From the NCBI GenBank assembly GCA_035293805.1, contig DATGMD010000042.1:35194-99193 (forward strand): a stretch of 64,000 bases of DNA, read 5' to 3'. The notes under the pieces are model-generated. The model did not search any database. It had not been told where the DNA came from and was given only the letters and a program-made list of their open reading frames with translations. Shown one piece after another: positions 49,449 through 57,596 of this stretch. Within the stretch, counting starts at the first letter, position 1. Every line of letters starts with the position of its first letter. This stretch comes from JAJPHF01 sp035293805 (GTDB lineage Bacteria; Chloroflexota; UBA6077; JAJPHF01). A program made the translations under genes and the position numbers.

Positions 49449-50729
49449 ATGACGTCGCTCGCCGCGAGTGCCACCGGGGGGCAAGCATCGCCGGCGATCC
49501 CGCGGGCGGCGGCGCTCTACCTCGCCGTCGTCCAGCTCCTCTTCACCACGATGTGGACCGTCTACGCGATCTTCCTGCCGGCGCTGGCCGAGGCCGCCGG
49601 CCTGTCGCGCGACTCGGTTAGCGGCATCCTGATGTTCGACCAGGTGCTGTTCCTCGTCATGGACGTCGCGATGGGCCTGGCCGCGGACTGCCTCATTCGG
49701 CTGTACCGCCGCCTGGCAGCGCCCATCGTCGCCGCCACGACCATATCCTGCGTGGCCTTCCTGCTCATTCCGCAAGTGGTCGAGCGCGGCGACGGCGGCC
49801 CCGGCGTCCGCGTGCTCCTCATCGGTCTGATCGCCGTCTGGTCGATCACCTCGTCCGCCTTGCGCGCGCCGCCGTGGGTGCTCCTGGCCCGCTACGCCGC
49901 CGCCCCAACCGTGCCCTGGCTGGCCGCGCTCACGCTGGTCGGCGTGTCTGTCGCCGGCGCCGTCGCGCCGTACCTCGGCGTGGCGCTGCGCAACCTCGAC
50001 CCGCGGCTGCCGTTCGCCCTCTCCAGCGTCACGCTCCTCGCCGTCACGGGCGGCCTGATCGGCGTCGAGCGCCTGCTCGCGCGGGCGGGCCAGTCCACCG
50101 ACGCGCCAGCCGCGCCCGGCGTGCCGGCCACGCTCCCGCTCGCCCGTCTGGCCCTAACGCCCATCTTCGTCGGCGCCATGGGCTGTCTCGCCCTCGGCTT
50201 CCAGGCGCACAGCGCGATCAACTCCGTCCCGCAGTACCTGCGGTTCGCCTCGCAGAGCGACCTCGAATACCTGCTGCCTATTTTTTGGATCGGCTTCAAC
50301 CTGTGCTCGTTCCCCGCCGCCGGGCTCACCACCCGCGCCGGCGGCTTGGCCGTCATGGCCTGGGCGGGCGCCCTCGGCGCGGGCGGGCTGCTGCTGGCCG
50401 CGCTCGCCCCGAACCTCGGCCTGACTATCCTCGGCCAGCTGGTGGCGGGCGGCGCCTGGGGGGCCGTGCTCACCGCCGGCCTGGCCAGCGCCGTCGCCCT
50501 TGGCCGCGTGGGCCGCGAGGGCTTCACGCTCGGGCTATGGTTCGCCGTGCAAGCGCTCGCCACCCTCATCCGCATGGCGGTGATCGCGGCCAACGCCAAC
50601 AAGGCGCCCGACTTCCTCGCCCTCAGCGTCTGGGCGCCGCCCGTGCTCTGGGTGGCGGGCGCCCTCCTGCTGGCCGTCGCGATCGGCCGCGCCGTTGCGC
50701 GACGCGCGCCCCTGCCCGCCCGCGCGTAG
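49449..50729 (+). CDS. MFS transporter
   Basis: A 426-aa integral membrane protein with about 12 predicted segments. It matches the major facilitator pattern: FTTMWTVYAIFLPALAEAAG near residue 30, ILMFDQVLFLVMDVAMGLAADCLIRLYRRL (the A-motif DRLGRR is loosely replaced by the LIRLYRR stretch) and two six-helix halves. The substrate is unknown. ATG 49449 has GGAGGACC upstream at about 10 bases. The gene is 73 bases after aroC and probably in the same transcript. Confidence 0.82.
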   Translation: MTSLAASATGGQASPAIPRAAALYLAVVQLLFTTMWTVYAIFLPALAEAAGLSRDSVSGILMFDQVLFLVMDVAMGLAADCLIRLYRRLAAPIVAATTISCVAFLLIPQVVERGDGGPGVRVLLIGLIAVWSITSSALRAPPWVLLARYAAAPTVPWLAALTLVGVSVAGAVAPYLGVALRNLDPRLPFALSSVTLLAVTGGLIGVERLLARAGQSTDAPAAPGVPATLPLARLALTPIFVGAMGCLALGFQAHSAINSVPQYLRFASQSDLEYLLPIFWIGFNLCSFPAAGLTTRAGGLAVMAWAGALGAGGLLLAALAPNLGLTILGQLVAGGAWGAVLTAGLASAVALGRVGREGFTLGLWFAVQALATLIRMAVIAANANKAPDFLALSVWAPPVLWVAGALLLAVAIGRAVARRAPLPARA

Positions 50730-50796
50730 ACCGCGCAGCCCCGGGGCCCCGGTCGTGATCGATTCACCGGCCAGCGGAGGCGACACCCCGCCAAGA

Positions 50797-50832
50797 CGCG
50801 GAGAGCGGGGGCCTCGGCCCCCGCTCTCCGCG
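50797..50832. terminator. Strong bidirectional hairpin terminator
   Basis: Arms of 17 bases (CGCGGAGAGCGGGGGCC and its complement) are separated by TC between the converging MFS and TPR genes. Confidence 0.65.
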
Positions 50833-50849
50833 CGCAGTCCACGGCCGGC

Positions 50850-51677
50850 TCACGGCTCTTCGATGAACTCGTGCTCGTCCAGGTTGCTCTCCGTATCGAT
50901 GTCGCCCTCGCTGGTCACGTCGGGCTCGACCTCGCCCTCGTCCAGGCTCTCGTCGTCCTCGTCTTCCAGGTCGTAGCGGATCACCGTCTCGCGCGTGTAG
51001 GCGCGGAACGCCTCCGCGGCCGCCGCGGGGAACGACGGGCGGTCGCCCATGCTCGGGTCGCGGTACGACTCGCGGATGATCAGGCGCAGCGAGTGGTCGT
51101 CGACCGCCGTGACGGCCGCCGAATACTTGTTGCCCTGGTTCATGAGGTTGATCACGCGCTGGCCCAGCTTCGGCTCCAGCTTGCCCAGCAGCTCGCCCGC
51201 CGGCCCGAAGACGCGCACCGCGTTGCCCTGGATCTCCAGCGTCAGCGGGTCGCCCGCCGTCACCCGCGCCAGCACGTCGGCCGGCGACAGATCGACCAGC
51301 GACGTCACGGTCGTCTTGCCCGTCTCCTCGATGAACAGGCTCGGGTCCACCGGCGTCGGCGCCGCCGTCGCGGTGTCCGCCGCCTCCGCCTCTTCCGCCA
51401 GCTTCGTGAGCCGCGCGTGGTTCTTCTGGGCAATCGTGTTCATTGGATCGACGCGCAGCGATTCCGCGTAGGCGTCGCGGGCCTCGGCATAGCGCCCGAT
51501 CTCCATCAGGGCCTTGCCCAGCCGGTTGTGGGCGTCCACCTCACCCGGGTACTCCGCGATCAGCTCGCGGTTCAACTCGACCGCCTCGCCCCAGCGATTC
51601 TGCATCGCCAGATTGATGGCCTTCTCGACCTTCTGCCGCTTCGCGCGCAGCCGGTCTTCGGACTGAAATATCGCCAT
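50850..51677 (-). CDS. TPR protein with acidic C-terminus
   Basis: A 275-aa protein. Residues about 12-95 contain two tetratricopeptide-like repeats (AINLAMQNRWGEAVELNRELIAEYPGEVDAHNRLGKALMEIGRYAEARDAYAESLRVDPMN). Residues about 135-225 form a beta-rich domain (LARVTAGDPLTLEIQGNAVRVFGPAGELLGKLEPKLGQRVINLMNQGN) I cannot place. The last 40 residues are very acidic. TPR repeats indicate a protein-interaction role. ATG 51677 has GAGGAAGAGAG upstream. The 380-base gap behind it (51678-52057) holds nothing I recognise. Confidence 0.8.
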   Translation of the reverse strand: MAIFQSEDRLRAKRQKVEKAINLAMQNRWGEAVELNRELIAEYPGEVDAHNRLGKALMEIGRYAEARDAYAESLRVDPMNTIAQKNHARLTKLAEEAEAADTATAAPTPVDPSLFIEETGKTTVTSLVDLSPADVLARVTAGDPLTLEIQGNAVRVFGPAGELLGKLEPKLGQRVINLMNQGNKYSAAVTAVDDHSLRLIIRESYRDPSMGDRPSFPAAAAEAFRAYTRETVIRYDLEDEDDESLDEGEVEPDVTSEGDIDTESNLDEHEFIEEP

Positions 51678-52057
51678 TCTCTCTTCCTCAAGCAGACAGC
51701 CCATTGGGCTAAGCAGCGCGAGGGGGTGGGGATGGTCCCGCTCCCCCGCGGCTCAATACCGGAAGTCCAGGAGCGCTCGCCCGCGAGCGTCATCGGTCCC
51801 CGACGTGCGCGCCCCGGGGCTCCAGGGACGCGCCCCCGGCGCAGCGCCTCGCGGTGTCTCCGACCGCCCTCCGAGGACCAGGGCCCACCCTGGCGGGGGT
51901 ATGGGCGCTCCCAACCTCTCTCTGTCCCTTCGTCTGGCGGCTACGGATGACCGTTTCAGGCAACACCTGGGGGCACATAGCAACCGGGGAATGCCGTGGA
52001 CGAACGCCCGTAGTGTACCGCGCGCCCCGCGATTTAGCAAGACTTGTGCCGCGCGCG

Positions 52058-53326
52058 TCAGCGGGCCGGCGCGACCACGCGGAAGCGGCGGTCGAGCGCG
52101 CCCAGGATCTCGCCGCCCTGCGGCGTGACCAGCACCGTGTCCTCGACCTGCAAGCCGGCGAAGCCCAGCTCGTAGTATGGCAGCTCGACCTCGAAGACCA
52201 TGCCCGCTTCCAGCGGCGTAGCGTCGTTCGGGCCAAGCAGCGGCACGTCGTAGACCTCCAGCCCGATACCGTGGCCGATGTGGTGCCGCTGGTAGTGGGG
52301 GATGCCGGCAGCGCGCGCGGCCGCCACGCCCGTCTCGAAGATCGCGTTCGCCGGCGTGCCGGGGCGCATCGCCTCGATCGCCCGCGTCTCGGCTTCCAGG
52401 AGGGCGTCGTAGTACTGGCGCACGCGCGGATCGGCGGGCTCGCCGATGGCGAAGTTGCGCGCGATGTCGGAGCAGTAGCCCTGAAGCTGCAAGATCGTGT
52501 CGAAGCGGATCACCCCGTTCGGCTCCAGCACGGCGTCGCGCTGCATCGTGTAGCCGCTGGAGCCGCGCCGCCCGAAGAAGATGCCCGTCGAGAGCGACCG
52601 CCCGCCGGCCGCCACCACCGTCTGGTCGTAAGCCGCGATCATCTCAAACTCGCGCACGCCCGGCGCGGCCACCGCCATCGCCGCCTCGATCGCGCGCTCG
52701 TTCAGGCGCAGCGCCGCCCGCAACCGCGCCTGCTCCTCGGCGGTCTTCACGGCGCGGATGCGGCGGAAGGTGCCGTAGCCCGGCACCAGCTCCAGGTCGG
52801 GCAGGCGCCGCTCCAGCTCCGCGCGCGCCTCCGGGTGCAGCACCCGCTCGTCGAACGCCACGCGCCCGCGCTCGAGCCCAGCGCGCTCCACCGCCGCCGC
52901 CAGCGCCTCGCCGGCGCTGCCGCGCGCCGCGTCCAAGTGGTCGACCACCACGTCCCGCACGCCCTGCTCGACGCGGTCCAGCTCCGCGTCGGCGTTCACG
53001 AACCGATACACGCGCCCCCAGGGCACGTACTCCGTCGTCGGCGGGCACGACTGGAAGCCGTTCGCCATCTCGTTGATGCCGCAGGCGACGATCGGGCGGT
53101 CGAGCGCGGCGCCGCTGACGACGGCGTAGCACTGCGTCTGGTAGGGGAGCAGCAGGAGGTTCTCGCACCAGAAGTTGCTCAGGTAGTAGACGTTCTCCAG
53201 CATCGTGGCGAGCAGGCCGTCGAGCCGCTCCGCCGCCAGCACCGCCCGCGCCCGCTCCTGGTTCAGCAGCGTGCCGCCCGGCGGCCGCACCCCATGCTCC
53301 GCGTAGTACCCGTCGTGCCGCGTCAT
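52058..53326 (-). CDS. Xaa-Pro peptidase family protein (M24)
   Basis: A 422-aa cytoplasmic aminopeptidase that cleaves the bond before proline. The N-terminal creatinase-like domain (1-150) starts NQERARAVLAAERLDGLLATMLENVYYLSNF. The M24 pita-bread domain follows with dinuclear metal ligands: D and D in FDTILQLQGYCSDIARNF, H in HHIGHGIGLEVYDVPLLG, E in AGMVFEVELPYYE and E in LQVEDTVLVT. It is a free-standing gene. ATG 53326 has a GGGCGGC upstream that is not a strong ribosome site. Confidence 0.92.
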   Translation of the reverse strand: MTRHDGYYAEHGVRPPGGTLLNQERARAVLAAERLDGLLATMLENVYYLSNFWCENLLLLPYQTQCYAVVSGAALDRPIVACGINEMANGFQSCPPTTEYVPWGRVYRFVNADAELDRVEQGVRDVVVDHLDAARGSAGEALAAAVERAGLERGRVAFDERVLHPEARAELERRLPDLELVPGYGTFRRIRAVKTAEEQARLRAALRLNERAIEAAMAVAAPGVREFEMIAAYDQTVVAAGGRSLSTGIFFGRRGSSGYTMQRDAVLEPNGVIRFDTILQLQGYCSDIARNFAIGEPADPRVRQYYDALLEAETRAIEAMRPGTPANAIFETGVAAARAAGIPHYQRHHIGHGIGLEVYDVPLLGPNDATPLEAGMVFEVELPYYELGFAGLQVEDTVLVTPQGGEILGALDRRFRVVAPAR

Positions 53327-53619
53327 GCCGCCCTCACCTCCCCGCCCACGGCGTCTTGGCCGTCCCCATCGCGTCCGCTACATCGCGCCCGCGAGGAATG
53401 CCGCAAGTACGATAGCAACCGCGCGGTCAGCGCTGCCAGGAGCCGCGGGCGCCACGGCCCGACTCTTGCCGCCTCTCTCCGGTCGGGCGCAAGCCGCCGC
53501 CCGCTCGGAAAATGGCGGTGCGCGCCGCCCCATATGGTACGATTTCCCACACGGGCGCCGTCATCGAGTGCGCTCCCCCGGTTGTGCGCCCGCCGGGGCC
53601 ATCACAACAGGACTCGCCG

Positions 53620-54426
53620 TTGGCCACCACCACCTCGCCCCCCCGCTCGCCCGTGCGCCCGCTGCTCCTCGCCGTCCTCGCCCTCGCGGTCGTCGGCTTC
53701 CTGCTCTGGCCCGGCTCGCTCGCCGGCAAGCTCCAGATGCTCGTCGCGGGTGTCTGCGCCCAGCGGCCCGGGCACTCCTACTTCATGGGCGGCGTGCAGT
53801 TGCCGCTCGAAGCGCGGATGGGCGGCATCTTCGCCGGCTTCCTCGTCGGCGTGCTCTATCTCCTCTGGGCCAACCGCGAGCGAGCGGGCCTCCTGCCCCC
53901 CGCGCCGCTCCAGGCGCTGCTGCTCGGCTTCGTCGCCCTGATGGCGCTCGACGGCATCAACGCCCTCTGCTACGACACGGGCTGGCCCTACCTCTATCCG
54001 CCGCAGAACGCCGTGCGCCTGGCCACCGGGCTGCTCTGCGGCCTGGCGCTGGCGCTGCTGGCCGTGCCGGTGCTCAGCGCCACGCTCTGGCGCGACTGGG
54101 ACTACGAGCCGAGCCTGGCCAGCGTGGGCGAGCTGGGCTGGGCGCTCTGCCTGCTCGCGCTCGTGCAGCTCGCCACCATGTCGGGCGGGGCCGCGCTCCT
54201 GTATCCCGTGGGCCTGCTGATGATCGTCGGCGTGATCGTCGCCTTCGCCGTTGGCAACAGCTACGCCGTCGTGCTCATCACGCGGCACGAGCGCCAAGCG
54301 AGCACCTGGGGTCAGGCGCTGACCCCCCTCCTGGCCGGGGTGCTGATCGCGGTCGTGGAGCTGGCCGCGCTCAGCGCCTTCCGCTACTGGGCGGAGGCCG
54401 CGCTCGGCGTGCGCTGGGTCGCCTGA
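53620..54426 (+). CDS. DUF2085 family membrane protein
   Basis: A 268-aa protein with about six or seven membrane segments. The DUF2085 pattern is visible: CAQRPGHSYFMGGVQLPLEARMGGIFAGFLVGVLY near residue 45, GINALCYDTGWPYLYPPQNAVRLATGLLCGLALALL near 115 to 150. The biological role of DUF2085 is not known. The TTG at 53620 is chosen because it has AGGA upstream and a promoter-like TATGGTACGAT lies at 53533-53543; an ATG at 53512 would add 36 non-homologous residues ahead of it. It is divergent from the M24 gene. Confidence 0.8.
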   Translation: MATTTSPPRSPVRPLLLAVLALAVVGFLLWPGSLAGKLQMLVAGVCAQRPGHSYFMGGVQLPLEARMGGIFAGFLVGVLYLLWANRERAGLLPPAPLQALLLGFVALMALDGINALCYDTGWPYLYPPQNAVRLATGLLCGLALALLAVPVLSATLWRDWDYEPSLASVGELGWALCLLALVQLATMSGGAALLYPVGLLMIVGVIVAFAVGNSYAVVLITRHERQASTWGQALTPLLAGVLIAVVELAALSAFRYWAEAALGVRWVA

Positions 54427-54602
54427 CCCTGCCCCAGCCAATTCCGGCATTGGGTGGCGCTCAATCTTGGCGTGTGCGTGCGCCCGCACCTATAATCGGC
54501 GCAACGGGGGCGATTTGCGCGAGCCTCGCGCCGGCTGGCGGTAGTCCGCGGCGGGCCAGGGCGCACGCGCGACAGGATGCCAGGCAGGAAGGAGTAGTGC
54601 TT

Positions 54603-55526
54603 ATGGGGCGCCTCCCCGCGTATCTTCTCGCCGCGCTGCTGGCGGCCGTCGCTGGTGCGCCTGCCGCCTGGGCCCAAGGCCAGGCGTACCCGACCGCGAG
54701 CTACCCTTACGGCACGCAGCAGTACGCCGGCGGCTACTCGGGCTACGGCACCGGCACCACCTACAGCAGCTATCCGTATTACGGCAGCAGCGCCGCCGCG
54801 CAGTACGGCGCGTATCCCTACGGCCAGTGGGGCAGCACCACCGCCGGCTACAACCCGAGCACTACCTACGGCTACGGCCCGACCAGCCAATACGGCTATG
54901 GCTCCGGCTACGGCGACACGGGGAGCTACGGCTACTACGGCTACGGACAGCCCGGTACCGCGGCCAGCGGCTACTACGGTTACGGGCAGCCCAGCGTCCC
55001 GCCTTACGGTTCCCCGTTCGGCCAGCCAGCGCCGTATGGCCAGCCGGCGCCGTATGGCCAGCCGGCGCCCTACGCGGGCAGCCCTGCCTCCTACCCGCCG
55101 CCCTACGGTGCGCCCTACACCGGCGCTCCCAACGCCTACGGCTACAGCCCGACCAGCAATCCGAGCTACCCGGCGCCGTACGGCGCGCTCCCGCCGCCCA
55201 GCCCCCCGCCGACCGATCCCTATAACAACGGCCAGCTAGTGTCGAACCCTTACGGCCCGTCGCCCTACGGCGCCGCGCCCGCCAGCTACCCGCAGGTCAG
55301 CCAGACCAGCCAGCCCGCCCAGACCGGCTGCGGCGGCAACTGCACCCTTGGCACGTACTTCTACGGCGTCGGCGTCCCGACAAGCACGCCCTACTCGGGC
55401 TCCAACAACCAGATCACGCCTTACAATGTTGGCGGGCTGGCCTCAGCCCTGACCGGCGTCAACATGCCGGTCCAGAACACGCAGCCCATGCAGTTCCCCG
55501 ACAACATCCCCGTCAGCCAGTACTAG
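54603..55526 (+). CDS. Secreted Tyr/Gly-rich repetitive protein
   Basis: A 307-aa exported protein. The signal peptide is residues 1-25 (AYLLAALLAAVAGAPAAWAQGQ). The mature protein is almost wholly Tyr, Gly, Ser, Pro and Gln: SYGYYGYGQPG, SYPYYGSSAAAQYG, and the tandem GQPAPY copies at residues about 140-157. A conserved C-terminal part (TGCGGNCTLGTYFYGVGVP) has one Cys pair. There is no folded domain I can name; adhesive, self-assembling or wall-associated functions are inferred. AAGGAG lies nine bases before ATG 54603. The relation to the protein at 46894 is compositional, not a clear alignment. Confidence 0.78.
   Translation: MGRLPAYLLAALLAAVAGAPAAWAQGQAYPTASYPYGTQQYAGGYSGYGTGTTYSSYPYYGSSAAAQYGAYPYGQWGSTTAGYNPSTTYGYGPTSQYGYGSGYGDTGSYGYYGYGQPGTAASGYYGYGQPSVPPYGSPFGQPAPYGQPAPYGQPAPYAGSPASYPPPYGAPYTGAPNAYGYSPTSNPSYPAPYGALPPPSPPPTDPYNNGQLVSNPYGPSPYGAAPASYPQVSQTSQPAQTGCGGNCTLGTYFYGVGVPTSTPYSGSNNQITPYNVGGLASALTGVNMPVQNTQPMQFPDNIPVSQY
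55020..55073. repeat. Tandem repeat, 3 x 18 bases
   Basis: Three copies of GGCCAGCCGGCGCCGTAT (with small changes) encode GQPAPY in the Tyr/Gly-rich protein. The short period could allow copy-number variation. Confidence 0.85.
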
Positions 55527-55547
55527 CCCCGCGCCCGACCATCGCAC

Positions 55548-55575
55548 GATGGCCGCCCCCGCGGGGGCGGCCATC
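55548..55575. terminator. Perfect palindromic terminator
   Basis: GATGGCCGCCCCCGC mirrored over its centre gives 28 bases, 22 bases after the Tyr/Gly-rich stop. It is followed by CCATTCTTGG. Confidence 0.65.
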
Positions 55576-55713
55576 CCATTCTTGGTGTCCCGCGCCCTAG
55601 CGCCCCCGCTTGCCCCACCGGGCCGCGCGCCGCATACTAGCGGCCATCGGCCACCCGGGCCCGGCGCGCCCAGCGCGCGCGGCCGGCCTGCACGCGGTAG
55701 GAGGAGGGCAAGC

Positions 55714-57396
55714 ATGCCACGTTCCCGGATGGCGCGGAGCGCAATACTCGGAGCGGTCGTCGGGCTCGCGCTCGTCGCCAGTGCGGCTCTCGCGGGCCGC
55801 GCGCAGGGACAGACGCCGGCGAGCGCTGACTGCGGCGCGGCGATCGGCCCCCAGCAGACGCTCGACGGCCATGCCTACGGCCCAACCGCGTGTACGATTG
55901 CCGAGGCGCGGAGGATCCAGAACGCGGCGGGCGCGCCGTACTGGCGCCTGGAAATCGGGCTTGACGGCACCCTGGCCGGCTATGCCGCGCTCGATGGGCC
56001 GCGCACCGAGATGTTCACCGACGTGCCCGAGATGGCGCTGGCGCAGCGCGGCAGTCCCGGCGGCTGGGTGCCCGGCATCGCCCGCTACCGCGCCGACAAG
56101 GGCACGGGCATGACCCTGTTCATCCCCGCCGCGCCCGCGGACTGGAACGGCGCGCTCTACGTCACGGCCCACGGCGCCGGCTCCTACACGCCTGTGGGCG
56201 AGCTTGTGCCGCGCGAACCAGACAGCTTCGCGCCCTACACCGGCGCCAACTCCTACGTCGGCCCGATGATCGACAAGGGTTACGCCGTCGCCTACACCCG
56301 CCGCTCGGCGGCGCGCGGCCCGAGCGACGACGAGCAGGCTGTCCTTGACGACGGCCGCCCGCTCGGCGGGCTCAGCTTCGCGTACCACACGGGGCTCCTG
56401 CGCGACTTCACGACCGTGGCACGGAACCTCGTCCAACAGCACCTCGGGCGCGCGCCCGAGCGCACTTACTTCTACGGCCACTCGGCCGGCGCCGCGCTGG
56501 GGCGGCTCGTCAACTACCTGCCCGGCGCCAACACGGACGGCACGGGCCGCTCCATTTTCTCCGGCTTCCTGCTCGACGACGCGGGCGGCGGCTACTATCT
56601 CCCGCAGCTCTTCGTCGACGGGCAGGACGTGCTGTTCGCCACGCCGGCCGAGCGCGCGCGCTTCGCGCCCCAGATCGACGTGGCCCACCAGGCCTACACG
56701 GGCGAGGAGGGCGACTACCTCACCCTCAAGCGCGAGAACGCCCGACTGCTCGCGGCGAAGGGGCTCGGCGATCTCAACCGCCTGTACGAGATCGTCGGCG
56801 TCAGTCACTTCGACGCGGGCCGCGTGGCGGCGATGAACGGCCCCGCCGCCGCGCTGGCCGACCAGAACCTCGATCTGGGCGGCGTCTTCGACGCGCTGGT
56901 GGACGCCCTCGACGCCTGGGTCACGGGCGGCCAGGCGCCCACTCCGAACCGGTCCGACTCCTACCTGCTCGGCGGCGCCAACGGAAGCGGGCTCGAACGG
57001 CCCGCTATCCGTCTCCCCGAGATCGCCTGTCCTACCGGCACCTACTACGTCTTCCCGGACGGCATCGAGCCGCAACGGCTCGGCACACAGGTAACCGCCT
57101 TTGCCGCGTACGACGGCGCCGGACTGGAGCCGCTCGACAACCGCGGCTACCTGATCGACATGAATCACAACAACACCCGCGACCAGCGCGAAACGGTCAC
57201 CCAGGCCTGGCAGCGGCGCGCGGTCGAGGGCGAGCCGAGCGGCACGCTGCTGCCCGACGAGTCCCTCACCCCGGCCGCCTATGCCGCCTGCGTCGAGCAG
57301 GCCGCGGCCGAGCTGGTGACCGCCAACCTGCTCAGCCCGGCCGCCTTCCGCCACTACGTCGAGCAGGCCGCTCAGCCCGCGCTCCCCTCGTCCTAG
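55714..57396 (+). CDS. Secreted alpha/beta-hydrolase-domain protein
   Basis: A 560-aa exported protein. The signal peptide is residues 1-30. The hydrolase part has the nucleophile elbow YGHSAGAALGRLVNYLPGA near residue 253, an oxyanion-type region LYVTAHGAGSYTPV near 148, and acid/base candidates D and H further along (GVSHFDAGR near 367). It resembles the large 'alpha/beta hydrolase domain' family of secreted esterases. Substrates are unknown. The ATG at 55714 has AGGAGGAGGG upstream. It lies after the Tyr/Gly-rich gene on the same strand and precedes a repeat. Confidence 0.82.
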   Translation: MPRSRMARSAILGAVVGLALVASAALAGRAQGQTPASADCGAAIGPQQTLDGHAYGPTACTIAEARRIQNAAGAPYWRLEIGLDGTLAGYAALDGPRTEMFTDVPEMALAQRGSPGGWVPGIARYRADKGTGMTLFIPAAPADWNGALYVTAHGAGSYTPVGELVPREPDSFAPYTGANSYVGPMIDKGYAVAYTRRSAARGPSDDEQAVLDDGRPLGGLSFAYHTGLLRDFTTVARNLVQQHLGRAPERTYFYGHSAGAALGRLVNYLPGANTDGTGRSIFSGFLLDDAGGGYYLPQLFVDGQDVLFATPAERARFAPQIDVAHQAYTGEEGDYLTLKRENARLLAAKGLGDLNRLYEIVGVSHFDAGRVAAMNGPAAALADQNLDLGGVFDALVDALDAWVTGGQAPTPNRSDSYLLGGANGSGLERPAIRLPEIACPTGTYYVFPDGIEPQRLGTQVTAFAAYDGAGLEPLDNRGYLIDMNHNNTRDQRETVTQAWQRRAVEGEPSGTLLPDESLTPAAYAACVEQAAAELVTANLLSPAAFRHYVEQAAQPALPSS

Positions 57397-57457
57397 GGGA
57401 GCGGACTCCATCCCCTGTGGGGGACGCGGGCTTTCCCGGTCGCGGCAGCGCCTCAAT

Positions 57458-57509
57458 TCTCCCCCTTCCTTCGCAGGGAAGGGGGGCCGGGGGGTTAGGT
57501 TCCCCCCGG
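57458..57509. repeat. GC hairpin repeat, CCCTTCGCAGGGAAGGGG type
   Basis: CCCCCTTCCTTCGCAGGGAA plus G run and GGCCGGGGGGTTAGGTTCCCC. It matches the elements at 10114-10170 and 12071-12296, including the TTAGGT tail. It lies in the 200-base gap between the hydrolase and polX genes. Confidence 0.8.
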
Positions 57510-57596
57510 GCACGCTTGCTACACCAGTACGCCGAGCGGCATGATGACTGTGGTGGGTTCTTCGCCTGGACACCCCAGGCCCCGCCGGGAGGCCGC

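Noticed and set aside
49378..49452. 24-codon frame between aroC and the MFS gene, overlapping as ATGA
   Set aside because: Too short, no ribosome site, Arg/Pro composition typical of GC-rich noise.
47495..49474. Long antisense frame over aroC and the Tyr-rich gene
   Set aside because: It overlaps aroC completely, has no recognisable domain, and ends inside the Tyr-rich coding region.
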